From Microbacterium sp. MYb54 (GTDB lineage Bacteria; Actinomycetota; Actinomycetes; Actinomycetales; Microbacteriaceae): a DNA stretch of 64,000 nucleotides. Positions 27,045 through 35,600 of the stretch are shown here, piece by piece (position 1 is the stretch's first letter; each line of letters begins with the position of its first letter). Both the position numbers and the translations under genes were made by a program. Location: positions 1-64,000 of the forward strand of contig NZ_PCPA01000002.1 of NCBI RefSeq assembly GCF_002979515.1. The letters are read 5' to 3'. The notes beneath the pieces are model-generated. The model made no database searches and had not been told where the DNA came from. It was given only the letters and a program-made list of their open reading frames with translations.

Positions 27045-28241
27045 TCAGACCCGGCTGCTGACGCGGTTCGAGGCGCCGAAGAGCACCGCGCCGGCGATGA
27101 GCGAGATCGCGCCGATCACGTAGACGAGCTCGACGTTCAGGGTGTCCACGAGGAGGCCGCCGATGCCGGCCGCGAGCGTGATGGCGCCCTGGAACCCGAC
27201 GACCACGAGGCTGCCGCCGGCTTCGAGCCGATCCGGCATCCGGTGTCCGACCCAGGTGTTCGCGACGATCAGCCAGGACGAGAAGAAGAAGCCCCACACC
27301 AGCACGACGATGCCCACGCCCACGATCGATCCGGAGAACAGGATCATCGAGATCACGGAGACGGCGATCACGAGAGGTGCGAACACCGCGAAGAACGCGA
27401 ACGTGCGGTCGATGACGAGCCCGATCGTGATGTTGCCGAGCAGACCGCCGACCCCGAACAGCGCGAGCAGCACGATGATGGTCGAAGCGTCGACCTCGGG
27501 GATCCGCTCGAGCGCGAGACGCACGTACGTGTAGGCGAGGAAGTGCCCGAGCACCACGAGCACGTGCCCGACCATGCCCAGCCCGATGCCGGGGCGACGC
27601 AGTGTGTCAACGAGCAGTCGCAGGCTCGACGCCCGCTCGGCCGGTACCGAAGGCAGCGCGAAGCGCAGGACCACGGCCAACACGACCATGAGCCCGCCAG
27701 CGAGGGCGAAGACCATCCGCCAGTCGACGAGCTCGCTGAGCATGACGCCCAACGGCACGCCGGCCACGGTCGCCAGAGAGACGCCGGCGGAGGTGAACAT
27801 CACGCCGCGGCCGAGGTTCTCGGTGCCCGCGAGCCGCGCGGCGACCGTGATAGACATCGCCCAGAACGCGCTGATCGCGGCCCCGAGCAGGAAGCGAGCC
27901 AGCAGCACGATGATCAGGTTCGGAGCGATCGCGACGATGAGGTTCGACACCGCAGCGGCGAGCGCCATCCACACCAGCAGCGACCGCCGGTCGAGGCGAG
28001 GGAAGATGAGCCCCACCGTCGGCGCGACGACGAGCCCGACCAGCGCGGTCACGGTCACGGTCTGCCCGGCCTGACCAGGGGTGACACCGAGCCCGTCCGC
28101 CATCTCGGTGAGCACGCCGTTGGGGAGGAACTCGGCCGTGACCAGCAGGAAGCCCATCAGCATCAGCACGATCAACCCGCCGTAGCGGATGCGGGAGGCA
28201 GCCGAGGACGGCAGGGTGGGAACGGGGGCGGTCGTGGTCAT
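27045..28241 (-). CDS. MFS transporter (DHA1, sugar/drug efflux type)
   Basis: 398 residues with about twelve transmembrane helices (first: GGLIVLMLMGFLLVTAEFLPNG). The conserved loop motif A is weak, and the pattern LLARFLLGAAISAFWAMSI fits AraJ-like DHA1 exporters. ATG at 28241 is placed where the membrane protein begins; a longer open frame upstream has no homologous content. Direct repeats typical for an AraC activator lie 33-69 bp upstream, and an AraC-family gene converges from the left. Confidence 0.9.
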   Translation of the reverse strand: MTTTAPVPTLPSSAASRIRYGGLIVLMLMGFLLVTAEFLPNGVLTEMADGLGVTPGQAGQTVTVTALVGLVVAPTVGLIFPRLDRRSLLVWMALAAAVSNLIVAIAPNLIIVLLARFLLGAAISAFWAMSITVAARLAGTENLGRGVMFTSAGVSLATVAGVPLGVMLSELVDWRMVFALAGGLMVVLAVVLRFALPSVPAERASSLRLLVDTLRRPGIGLGMVGHVLVVLGHFLAYTYVRLALERIPEVDASTIIVLLALFGVGGLLGNITIGLVIDRTFAFFAVFAPLVIAVSVISMILFSGSIVGVGIVVLVWGFFFSSWLIVANTWVGHRMPDRLEAGGSLVVVGFQGAITLAAGIGGLLVDTLNVELVYVIGAISLIAGAVLFGASNRVSSRV

Positions 28242-28273
28242 GGTTCCACATTCGCAGCATCCGGATGCCGTCG

Positions 28274-28310
28274 CCCGACCGGTCGTCCGCGGCACCCGAC
28301 CATTCGTCCG
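28274..28310. promoter_or_regulatory. AraC-type direct repeats upstream of the MFS gene
   Basis: CCCGACCGGTCGTCCG (28274-28289) and CCCGACCATTCGTCCG (28295-28310) differ at two positions and are exactly 21 bp apart, two helical turns. This is the classic arrangement of AraC half sites next to a -35 region. The rest of 28242-28489 shows no gene. Confidence 0.6.
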
Positions 28311-28489
28311 GAGCGTGCTGCTGAAGATCGGCGGGGCGTGCTCGTGCGAGTCGTCCCGCCGAAGTCGCTCGACTGAACTCTCCCGACCGGGCGAGCGGCC
28401 GCGGGTCTGGACAACTCCGCCGCACACGCCGTAGGCTCGACGACGCACCGGGACGAGCCCGGGAAGCCCGAGCGGAAGGAGCCGAGGAC

Positions 28490-28552
28490 ATGAACACCGT
28501 CTTTGTCGCGCTCACCGCCGACCACCTTCCCTTCGAGGCCACCCGCTCCTGA
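28490..28552 (+). CDS. Short upstream ORF (20 codons) before the RIO kinase
   Basis: ATG at 28490 follows GGAAGGAG (28474-28481) and GAGGAC and encodes MNTVFVALTADHLPFEATRS before TGA at 28550-28552. Its ribosome site is better than any for the kinase itself. It ends 34 bases before the TTG chosen for the kinase and seven before an in-frame GTG (28560). It may be a leader peptide coupling translation. A frameshift error splitting one gene is the alternative, but the reading frames do not join naturally. Confidence 0.4.
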   Translation: MNTVFVALTADHLPFEATRS

Positions 28553-28586
28553 TCCTGGCGTGGCCTCCTGCTCCCGGAGCCACATC

Positions 28587-29525
28587 TTGTCTGATCTCTT
28601 CGCTTCCTCGGAAGCTGCGTCCTTCGACGCATCCTCGTCTTTCCCCACCTCGCCTTTCCCCACCCCGTCCGTCGACGCCTCGCCCTTCGACACGTCCTCG
28701 TTCGACGCGCTCGAAACCGAACTCTCCTTCGCCGACGTCGACCCCGGTGACGGCCAGCGCTGGTCCACGTGGCCCGCGATCACCCCGTCCGAGCGCGGCC
28801 CCGAGCCGTGGCCGGCGTGGGTGGTGACCTCCGCCGGCGCGCTCGACACCGAACGCGGCATCCTCAAGACCGGGAAGGAGGCCGACGTCTTCCTGCTCGA
28901 ACGTGCGGTGCCCGGCGACCCCACCCAGCACACGCTGCTCGCCGCGAAGCGCTACCGCAGCGCCGAGCACCGCAGCTTCCACCGGTCGTCGACCTACACG
29001 GAGGGACGCAGCACACGCAACACCCGCGATACCCGCGCCCTGGCCAAGAAGTCGAGCCACGGCCGCGAGGTGGCCGCCGCACAGTGGTCGTTCGCCGAGT
29101 TCGAGGCGCTGTGTCGGATGTGGGAGCTCGGGGCGCCGGTGCCCTACCCCGTGCAGGTGAACGGCACCGAGGTGCTGATGGAGTTCCTCGGCGATGCCGA
29201 CGGCACGGCTGCACCCCGACTCGCCCAGGCACGCGGCGACCGCGACGAACTGCAGGGTTACTACACGCAGGTGGTCGACCTGATGCGGATCTTCGCGGCA
29301 GCCGGCTTCGCCCATGGCGACCTCTCCGCATACAACCTGCTCGTGCACGAGGGGCGGGTGCGAGTGATCGATCTGCCGCAGATCGTCGACATCATCGCAA
29401 ACCCGCAGGGGCTCGATCTGCTGCACCGCGACTGCGTGAACATCTGCGACTGGTTCGCCCGTCGCCGTGTCGAGTGCGACGCCGAGGAGCTGTTCGCCGA
29501 GCTGCTCGCCGCGTCATTCGCGTGA
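28587..29525 (+). CDS. RIO1-type atypical serine protein kinase
   Basis: About 312 residues. The first 60 are Ser/Asp/Phe-rich and likely disordered. The kinase fold shows the RIO phosphate loop GILKTGKEADVFLLE (91-105), the catalytic Lys in AAKRYR (about 121), HGDLSAYN with Asp245 and Asn250, and the metal motif IDLPQ with Asp262. RIO kinases autophosphorylate and act in ribosome maturation in archaea and eukaryotes; bacterial roles are poorly known. TTG at 28587 has GGAG seven bases upstream; GTG 28560 and TTG 28503 are alternatives. A short upstream ORF precedes it. Confidence 0.88.
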   Translation: MSDLFASSEAASFDASSSFPTSPFPTPSVDASPFDTSSFDALETELSFADVDPGDGQRWSTWPAITPSERGPEPWPAWVVTSAGALDTERGILKTGKEADVFLLERAVPGDPTQHTLLAAKRYRSAEHRSFHRSSTYTEGRSTRNTRDTRALAKKSSHGREVAAAQWSFAEFEALCRMWELGAPVPYPVQVNGTEVLMEFLGDADGTAAPRLAQARGDRDELQGYYTQVVDLMRIFAAAGFAHGDLSAYNLLVHEGRVRVIDLPQIVDIIANPQGLDLLHRDCVNICDWFARRRVECDAEELFAELLAASFA

Positions 29526-29544
29526 CGCTGCCCGCCCGCGTGAG

Positions 29545-29664
29545 TTCCGGTCGCAGTTGCTGCCAACCCTGCCCGCTCCGGTCGCAGTTGCTGCCGCCCG
29601 TGCCCGTTCCGGTCGCAGTTGCTGCCGCCGGATCGGCCGTCGGGCGGCACGAACTGCGACCGGA
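29545..29664. repeat. 31-bp direct repeats with an inverted copy between converging genes
   Basis: TTCCGGTCGCAGTTGCTGCC recurs at 29545, 29576 (one change) and 29607 with an exact 31-bp period. The inverted AACTGCGACCGGA follows at 29652-29664, so any copy can pair with it as a hairpin. It fills the gap between the RIO kinase and agmatinase stops and probably ends both transcripts. A related motif (CCGGTCGC / GCGACCGG) forms the inverted repeat at 36502-36588. Confidence 0.85.
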
Positions 29665-29686
29665 GCAGACGGGTCGGTCGCGTGAG

Positions 29687-30634
29687 CTAGGCGGAGACGC
29701 GCGCCGCCAGCAGGCACAGGAGCTCGTAGACCACGTGGCTCGCGGCGATGCCCGTGATCTGCGCGTGGTCGTAGGCGGGCGACACCTCGACCACATCCGC
29801 CCCGACGATGTTCTGCGACTTCAGGGCGCGCAGGATCCGCAGCAGCTCGCGGCTCGTCAGCCCGCCCGCCTCGGGGGTGCCGGTGCCGGGCGCGTGGGCG
29901 GGGTCGAGCACGTCGATGTCGATCGAGACGTACAGCGGCTTGTCGCCGATGCGCTGCAGGATGCGGGCGATGCCGGCCTCGACCCCGTGCTCCTCGATGT
30001 ACTCGCTCGACACGATCGAGAAGCCCAGCCGCTCGTCGTCTTCCAGGTCCTGCTTGGAGTACAGGGGCCCGCGGGTGCCGACGTGGCAGCTCGCGGTGAG
30101 GTCGATCAGCCCTTCCTCGCTCGCCCGGCGGAAGGGTGTGCCGTGCGTGATGGGGGCCCCGAAGTAGGTGTCCCAGGTGTCGAGGTGAGCGTCGAAGTGC
30201 AGCACCGCGACCGGACCGTGCTTCGCGGCGACCGCCCGCAGCAGCGGAAGCGCGACCGTGTGATCGCCGCCGATCGTGACGATGCGCCGCACCTGCTCGC
30301 CGAGCGCCAGTGCCGCCCGCTCGACTTCGGACACGGCCTCGGTGAGATCGAACGGGTTGACCGGGATGTCACCGGCATCCACCACCTGCGCGATCGCGAA
30401 CGGCGACACATCCTGCGCGGGGTTGTAGGGCCGCAGCAGCCGCGACGACTCGCGCACGTGCGACGGACCGAACCGCGTGCCCGGCCGGTAGCTCACGCCC
30501 GAGTCGAAGGGGATGCCGACGACCGCGATGTCGGCGCGCGGCACGTCTTCGATCCGCGGCAGCCGCGCGAAGGTCGCGATGCCGGAGTAGCGGGGGTTCA
30601 CGGACGCATCGATGGGGCCCACGTTCTCGGTCAT
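29687..30634 (-). CDS. Agmatinase / guanidino-acid ureohydrolase family enzyme
   Basis: 315 residues. Binuclear Mn ligands are all present: GGDH (His near 125), DAHLDTWD (Asp148, His150, Asp152) and SIDIDVLDP (Asp239, Asp241). Such enzymes hydrolyse agmatine, guanidinobutyrate, guanidinopropionate or similar to urea plus an amine. It is last in an operon with a ThDP enzyme, an amidohydrolase and an MFS transporter. This context fits guanidino-compound catabolism (for example 4-guanidinobutyrate) or a proclavaminate-amidinohydrolase-like step. Substrate cannot be told from motifs alone. Confidence 0.9.
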   Translation of the reverse strand: MTENVGPIDASVNPRYSGIATFARLPRIEDVPRADIAVVGIPFDSGVSYRPGTRFGPSHVRESSRLLRPYNPAQDVSPFAIAQVVDAGDIPVNPFDLTEAVSEVERAALALGEQVRRIVTIGGDHTVALPLLRAVAAKHGPVAVLHFDAHLDTWDTYFGAPITHGTPFRRASEEGLIDLTASCHVGTRGPLYSKQDLEDDERLGFSIVSSEYIEEHGVEAGIARILQRIGDKPLYVSIDIDVLDPAHAPGTGTPEAGGLTSRELLRILRALKSQNIVGADVVEVSPAYDHAQITGIAASHVVYELLCLLAARVSA

Positions 30635-30666
30635 TGCTCGTTCCTGTTCGTCGGGGAGGGGAAGTC

Positions 30667-30708
30667 TCAGAGGGTTGCGGTCAGAGGGTGGAGGTCAGAG
30701 GGCGTGCT
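30667..30708. repeat. Three 14-bp repeats at the ThDP enzyme stop
   Basis: TCAGAGGGTTGCGG, TCAGAGGGTGGAGG and TCAGAGGGCGTGCT start at 30667, 30681 and 30695. The last TCA is the minus-strand stop of the ThDP enzyme; the others are TGA 14 and 28 bp downstream in other frames. Confidence 0.85.
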
Positions 30709-32311
30709 GCGGGATGTGCACCAGCTGCACTCCCCCGTCTGTGATCGCGGCGCGGATGCTCGACGCGATGTCGTCGCGGCTTTCCACCCGCCGACCGGTC
30801 GCCCCGAAAGCCGTGGCGAGGGCGGCCCAGTCGGGCTGCACCAGGTCGACGCCGATCGGGACCATGCCGCGGTCGACCTCGTTCTGGCGGATCTCGGCGT
30901 AACCGCCGTTGTCGACGCACACGATCGTGACGTCGAGACGCTGCTCGACCGCGGTCACGACCTCGTTCACGCAGAACATCAGCGCACCGTCGCCGATCAC
31001 GGTCACGACCGGGTGCTCGGTCTGCGCGACCGCGGCACCGATCGCGGCGGGAAGGCCGTAACCGAGGGTCGCGTAGGTCGGGGTGTACAGCAGGGAGTGC
31101 GGATGCGCCGACTGCAGCACGCTGCCGAGGGCCATGTAGACGATCTGGGACGAGTCGCCCGCGACGATCGCATCCTCGGGCAGGGCGTCGGCGATGATCT
31201 CGGCCAGAGCGACAGTCTCGGGCGCGGTCTCCCGCATCTCGGCAGCGATCGCGGTGCGGGCGTCGGTCAGGTCGCGCGCCGGGCGGGCGTCGGCGGGGAG
31301 GGCGGTCAGCAGCGCGTCCAGAACGGCCGCCGCGTCACCCGTGATCCCGACCGTCGCCGCGAGGTTCTTGTCGCGCTGCGCGGGCGAGATGTCGACCCGG
31401 ATCACGGAGCCCCGGGCTTCCAGTCGCGGCGCCCAGAGCTCGGCCTCGCCCAGCTTCGAGCCGACCACGAGCAGCACGTCGGCGTCTTCCGCGACCTCGC
31501 GGGCCGCGGCCAGACGCAGGTTCGAACCGAGCGAGAGCGGATGCCGTTCGTCGACGACGCCCTTTCCGTTGAGAGTCGTCAGCACCGGAGCACCGAGACG
31601 CTCGGCGAGGGTCGTGACCTCGTGCGCGGCATCCACCGCTCCGCCGCCGGCGACGATCACCGGGTTCTTCGCGGCAGCGAGCAGGCGTGCCGCCTCGGCG
31701 AGCGCGGCCTCATCACCGGCGACCCGCGCGGAGACCGGACGCGGCTTCCGCGCCTCGGCAGAGACATCGGCCGGCGCCTCCAGCACGTCGAGGGGGATCT
31801 CGATGTGCACGGGACGCGGGCGCCCGGTGCGGAAGAGGTCGAACGCATCGTGCACGGCCTCGACCGCTTCGGCGGCGCTGGCCACCCGGCGCGACCACTC
31901 GGCGATCGCGCCGACCATGGCCGACGCATCCTTCGTCTCATGCAGCGTTCCCACGTCGGCGAACTCCGCCCCGAGCGGCACCCCGGGCGAGAGGACGATG
32001 AGCGGCCGCGACTCGCAGAACGCCGTGCCGATCGCGCTCATGGCGTTCTGGAGGCCAGGGCCCGAGGTGGTGATCACGACACCGGGGAGGCCGGTCTGCT
32101 GCGCCCAGCCGTCGGCGCCGTAACCGGATCCCTGCTCGTGACGGTTCGTCACGGCGCGGATGCCGAGGTCGGCGAGCGGGCGGTAGAGCTCGAGGTTGTG
32201 GGTGCCGGGGATGCCGAAGATCGCGGTCACACCATAGGCGCGGATCGTCTCCAGCACGGCCCGCCCTGCGGTGTCGGCATACTGCTCGGCCGGCGTGGTG
32301 TCGTTGCTCAT
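30695..32311 (-). CDS. Thiamine-diphosphate-dependent enzyme, acetolactate-synthase-like
   Basis: 538 residues with the three ThDP-enzyme domains. The N-terminal PYR domain has the cofactor-activating Glu59 in RHEQGSGYGADG, the central domain has an NAD/FAD-like fold, and the C-terminal PP domain has GDGALMFCVNE plus DNGGY as the Mg/diphosphate motif. Family reactions include decarboxylation and carboligation of 2-keto acids. Next to an agmatinase-type enzyme it could be a 2-ketoarginine decarboxylase (AruI-like) or a carboxyethylarginine-synthase-like enzyme; both are context guesses. ATG at 32311 starts ten bases after the amidohydrolase stop. Confidence 0.9.
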   Translation of the reverse strand: MSNDTTPAEQYADTAGRAVLETIRAYGVTAIFGIPGTHNLELYRPLADLGIRAVTNRHEQGSGYGADGWAQQTGLPGVVITTSGPGLQNAMSAIGTAFCESRPLIVLSPGVPLGAEFADVGTLHETKDASAMVGAIAEWSRRVASAAEAVEAVHDAFDLFRTGRPRPVHIEIPLDVLEAPADVSAEARKPRPVSARVAGDEAALAEAARLLAAAKNPVIVAGGGAVDAAHEVTTLAERLGAPVLTTLNGKGVVDERHPLSLGSNLRLAAAREVAEDADVLLVVGSKLGEAELWAPRLEARGSVIRVDISPAQRDKNLAATVGITGDAAAVLDALLTALPADARPARDLTDARTAIAAEMRETAPETVALAEIIADALPEDAIVAGDSSQIVYMALGSVLQSAHPHSLLYTPTYATLGYGLPAAIGAAVAQTEHPVVTVIGDGALMFCVNEVVTAVEQRLDVTIVCVDNGGYAEIRQNEVDRGMVPIGVDLVQPDWAALATAFGATGRRVESRDDIASSIRAAITDGGVQLVHIPQHAL

Positions 32312-32321
32312 CGTGTCATCC

Positions 32322-33989
32322 TCACACCTGGTGACGGCGCGTGCCGTCGACCCAGGTCTCGCGCACAGTGATCGCCGAGATCTCCTCGGCGGGAACGGCC
32401 AGCGGGTCGCCGGAGAGCACCGCGAAGTCAGCGTACTTGCCGACCTCGAGCGAACCCAGATCGTCTTCGCGTCCGATCGACACGGCGCCCTCGATCGTGT
32501 GGGCACGGAGGGCTGCGAGCGCCGAGACGCGCAGGTCGTCGGGCCCGAGCTTGTGACCACGACGGGTGACGCGGGTGACCGCGGTCTGGATGGCTTCGAG
32601 CGGGATCGGCTCGGCGACCGGAGCATCCGAGGAGATCGTGAACGGGACGCCGGCGCGCTCGAACTCGCCCAGCGGATTGAAACGCTCGCCCGGGGTGCCG
32701 ATGGCCTCCTCCACGCCCTCGCCCCAGTTGAAGTAGTGCTGCGTCTGGTTGACCGGACGGATGCCGGAGGCGGCCATCCGCTCGATCTGCTCCGGCGTCG
32801 GCAGGCCGCAGTGCTCGATGCGGTGGCGGGCGTCGGCATCCGGATGCTCGGCGAGCGCGGCCTCGATCGCCGACACGACCATCTCGATCGCGGTGGGCGA
32901 CTGGGCGTGCGTGGCGGTCTGCAGCCCCGCGGCGTGGGCCTTGCTGATCAGCCCCGCGTACTCCGCAGGCTCGTGGTAGAGCTGGCCGGTGCGACAGGGG
33001 TCGCCCACATAGCCGTCGGGGAAGTACGCGGTCCAGCCCCCGAGCGTGCCGTCGGCGTAGAACTTGATGCCGGCAAAGCTGAGGTGTGCGTTGCCGAACT
33101 GTCCGACCAGGCCCATCTCGAGCGCCTCGTCGAGCAGGTGCGAGAGCAGGTACATCGACACGCGCAGCTCGAGGCGTCCGGCCTCGGCGAGGCGCAGGTA
33201 CATGTCGAACTCTCGACGCGTGACCTGGGCATCGCCGATCGAGGTGACGCCTCCGGCCAGGAACCGCTGGGTCGCGGCGTCCAGCTGGCGCAGGTGTTCC
33301 TCGGGCTCGTCGGCGAGGTGGAAGTTCGGGCCGTGGTGGCCGATCTTCACGCCGTGCACGCCGGTGAGGATGTTGCACGCGGCATCCGACAGTTCGCCGG
33401 TCAGCTCGCCGTCGGCGTCGCGGAAGAACTCGCCGCCCTCGGGGTTCGGAGTGTCCCGGTCGACGCCGCCGGCCGCGAGGGTGTGCGAGTTCACGACGCC
33501 GCCGTGGCCCGACGCGTTCATGAGGTACACCTCGCGGTCGGCCGACACCTCGTCGAGCTCGAAGCGGGTGGGGTGCCGCTTCTCGGCGAGGTTGCGCTGC
33601 TCGTAGCCATAGCCGCGCACCGGACGCCCCTCCGGCAGGTCGGCGGCCGCCGCCTTCAGCAGCGCCACGATCTCGGGGATGCTGCCGGCCTTCTCGGGCC
33701 CGCAGTCGACCCAGCTCATCATCTGCCCGAACATGAGCGGATGCGCGTGGGCGTCGACGAAACCGGGGACGACGACCGCGTCACCGAGGTCGATCCGCTC
33801 CGGAATCAGACCTGCCCGCTCGGCCGCCGCCTCGCACTCGGCTGCGGTGCCGATCGCGAGGATCCGCCCGCGGTCGGTCAGCATCGCCGTGGCCGTGGTG
33901 GCCGCGGCATCCGCCGTGTGGATCGCGTGCGCGGTCAGGAGGACGGGTGTCGTCTGGGTCGAGCGGTCGAAGGGGGTGAGCTTTCTCAT
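32322..33989 (-). CDS. Amidohydrolase family protein (YtcJ-like)
   Basis: 555 residues, metal-dependent hydrolase. VVPGFVDAHAHP has the HxH metal pair (His81, His83). Further His/Asp candidates are in KIGHHGPNFHL, TATHAQSPTAIE and RIEHCGLPTPEQ, and the last Asp in FTISSDAPVAEP. YtcJ-like proteins cleave C-N bonds of diverse amides and lactams. The ATG overlaps the TGA of a 19-residue mini-ORF (ATGA) generated by a 56-bp duplication. Operon with MFS, ThDP enzyme and ureohydrolase. Confidence 0.9.
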   Translation of the reverse strand: MRKLTPFDRSTQTTPVLLTAHAIHTADAAATTATAMLTDRGRILAIGTAAECEAAAERAGLIPERIDLGDAVVVPGFVDAHAHPLMFGQMMSWVDCGPEKAGSIPEIVALLKAAAADLPEGRPVRGYGYEQRNLAEKRHPTRFELDEVSADREVYLMNASGHGGVVNSHTLAAGGVDRDTPNPEGGEFFRDADGELTGELSDAACNILTGVHGVKIGHHGPNFHLADEPEEHLRQLDAATQRFLAGGVTSIGDAQVTRREFDMYLRLAEAGRLELRVSMYLLSHLLDEALEMGLVGQFGNAHLSFAGIKFYADGTLGGWTAYFPDGYVGDPCRTGQLYHEPAEYAGLISKAHAAGLQTATHAQSPTAIEMVVSAIEAALAEHPDADARHRIEHCGLPTPEQIERMAASGIRPVNQTQHYFNWGEGVEEAIGTPGERFNPLGEFERAGVPFTISSDAPVAEPIPLEAIQTAVTRVTRRGHKLGPDDLRVSALAALRAHTIEGAVSIGREDDLGSLEVGKYADFAVLSGDPLAVPAEEISAITVRETWVDGTRRHQV

Positions 33990-34045
33990 GGCAGCCTGTT
34001 CGCGGTCGTGTCGGTGCGGGCGGTGAAAGAGGAGTCGCCGATCAT
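33986..34045 (-). CDS. 19-residue relay ORF made by tandem duplication
   Basis: Encodes MIGDSSFTARTDTTANRLP. The last 14 residues (SFTARTDTTANRLP) equal the C-terminus of the MFS protein just upstream. Its ATG overlaps the MFS stop (ATGA) and its own TGA overlaps the amidohydrolase ATG (ATGA). The duplication therefore kept unbroken translational coupling through an extra mini-cistron. The peptide itself may have no function. Confidence 0.6.
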   Translation of the reverse strand: MIGDSSFTARTDTTANRLP

Positions 34046-34088
34046 GGCAGCCTGTTCGCGGTCGTGTCGGTGCGGGCGGTGAAAGAGG
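33986..34088. repeat. 47-bp direct repeat (56-bp period) at the MFS/amidohydrolase junction
   Basis: Identical 47-bp copies at 33986-34032 and 34042-34088, separated by 9 bp. Each spans the last 14 codons of the MFS gene, its TGA and the overlapping ATG. Confidence 0.97.
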
Positions 34089-35379
34089 CGGTCACGGGGG
34101 CCTCGTCGGAGTGCTGCGGCGCGAGGCGGGTGCAGATGCCGGCGATCACAGCCATGCCGACGAACATCGCGATGACCGACCAGATGCTGCCGGTCCAGGC
34201 GATGAGCTGCGTCGCGAACCAGGGCGAGAACCCGGCCCAGATCGCCGCACCCACGCCGTACGACAGCGCGATCGAGGTGTAGCGGGCCTGCGGACGGAAC
34301 ATCTGCGAGAGCAGGGCGGCGATCGGGGCATACGTCGCACTCATCGCGATGCGCACCAGCGAGGCGAACAGGAAGATGAGCGGTTCGATGCGGCCGGGCA
34401 GGATCAGCAGGAACGGCACGAATGTGAGCACCGAGGTGACCAATCCGATGTACATGACGTTCTTGCGCCCCCACTTGTCGCCCAGCCAGGCGACGGGGAG
34501 GGTCACGACGAACTCCACGAACGAGGCGATCGTCATGGCGTCGAGGATGACCTGCTCGCTGATCGCGACCGTGTCGCCGGTGGCATACGCCGTGGCGAAG
34601 GTGGTGGCCAAGTAGTAGCCGCCGGTCGAGATGGGCAGGATGCCGATGCCGAGCAGGATCGGACGCCAGTTGGTGCGCAGCGCGAAGGCCAGCGGCATCG
34701 ACTGCTTGCGACCCTCGATCTTCGCCTCGAAGACCGGCGACTCCTCGACGCGGTAACGAACCCAGAAGCCGACGCCGACCAGCACGATCGACAGCAGGAA
34801 CGGGATGCGCCATCCGCCGTTCATGATGAAGTCGTCGCCCATGCGGGTCATGATCGCGAAGATGCCGGAGGCCAGGAGGGCGCCGGCCGGGTTGCCGAGC
34901 TGCGTGAAGCCGCCGTAGAAGGTCTTGGACTTCTCGGGGGCGTGCTCGACGCTCATGAGCACCGCGCCGCCCCACTCGCCGCCGACCGCGAGCCCCTGCA
35001 CCGCGCGGAGCAGGATCAGGAGGATCGGGGCGAGGATGCCGATGTTCTCGTAGGTCGGCAGGCAGCCCACGAGCACCGTGGCCGCGCCCATCATCAGCAG
35101 CGTGATGACGAGCGACACCCGGCGGCCGAGCTTGTCGCCGATGTGGCCGAAGATGATGCCGCCGAGCGGGCGGACGAGGAAGGCGACCGCGAAGGTCGCG
35201 AAGGCCGCTGCCGTCTCGGCCAACCGGTCGCCGCTCGGGAAGAACAGCGGACCGAAGACGAGCGCCGCGGCTGTCGCGTAGACGTAGAAGTCGTACCACT
35301 CGATGGTGGTACCGACGAAGGCGGCGATGCCGGCGCGTCGCGCCCGGCTGTGGACGCCACTGGTGGGGGTAGAGGTCAT
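34042..35379 (-). CDS. MFS transporter, metabolite:H+ symporter (MHS) family
   Basis: 445 residues, twelve predicted helices. FVGTTIEWYDFYVYATAAALVF and FGHIGDKLGRRVSLVITLLMMG are hallmark MHS sequences (ShiA/ProP-like uptake of organic acids, osmolytes or zwitterions). ATG at 35379 begins the family region and follows a weak ribosome site. It leads an operon with amidohydrolase, ThDP enzyme and ureohydrolase and is divergent from a two-domain Lrp regulator. Confidence 0.92.
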   Translation of the reverse strand: MTSTPTSGVHSRARRAGIAAFVGTTIEWYDFYVYATAAALVFGPLFFPSGDRLAETAAAFATFAVAFLVRPLGGIIFGHIGDKLGRRVSLVITLLMMGAATVLVGCLPTYENIGILAPILLILLRAVQGLAVGGEWGGAVLMSVEHAPEKSKTFYGGFTQLGNPAGALLASGIFAIMTRMGDDFIMNGGWRIPFLLSIVLVGVGFWVRYRVEESPVFEAKIEGRKQSMPLAFALRTNWRPILLGIGILPISTGGYYLATTFATAYATGDTVAISEQVILDAMTIASFVEFVVTLPVAWLGDKWGRKNVMYIGLVTSVLTFVPFLLILPGRIEPLIFLFASLVRIAMSATYAPIAALLSQMFRPQARYTSIALSYGVGAAIWAGFSPWFATQLIAWTGSIWSVIAMFVGMAVIAGICTRLAPQHSDEAPVTASFTARTDTTANRLP

Positions 35380-35484
35380 GGGGTGCCCGCTCCTTTGCGG
35401 AAGATGTCGGATAGCGAAGGATGCTACGGACGTACAGCGCCGCCAGCAAGGGCAGAACTCCAGCGATAACGGGGATTCACTGGA

Positions 35485-35500
35485 GATCTGATCATAGATC
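35485..35500. promoter_or_regulatory. Candidate Lrp operator between MFS and lrp genes
   Basis: GATCT-GATCAT-AGATC is an AT-rich dyad in the 221-bp divergent region, the only clear palindrome there. Lrp/AsnC proteins bind such loose AT-rich dyads, and the divergent layout suggests joint control. Confidence 0.4.
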
Positions 35501-35600
35501 CACGCAATGCACGCCTTCCCGACGGCAGCGCGCCCTCCTACACTGAACATGCGCACGGCGAACCGTGCGATCGCGGGAAACTGACGAATCGAGCGGAAAC

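Noticed and set aside
28490..28587. Frameshift splitting the RIO kinase N-terminus
   Set aside because: Not excluded, but the short ORF has its own stop and ribosome site and no sign that its residues belong to the kinase fold; listed as an upstream ORF instead.
28769..32371. 1200-codon plus-strand open frame over the RIO/ureohydrolase/ThDP genes
   Set aside because: It crosses several well-supported genes in other frames and has the Arg/His/Gly composition of an antisense shadow.
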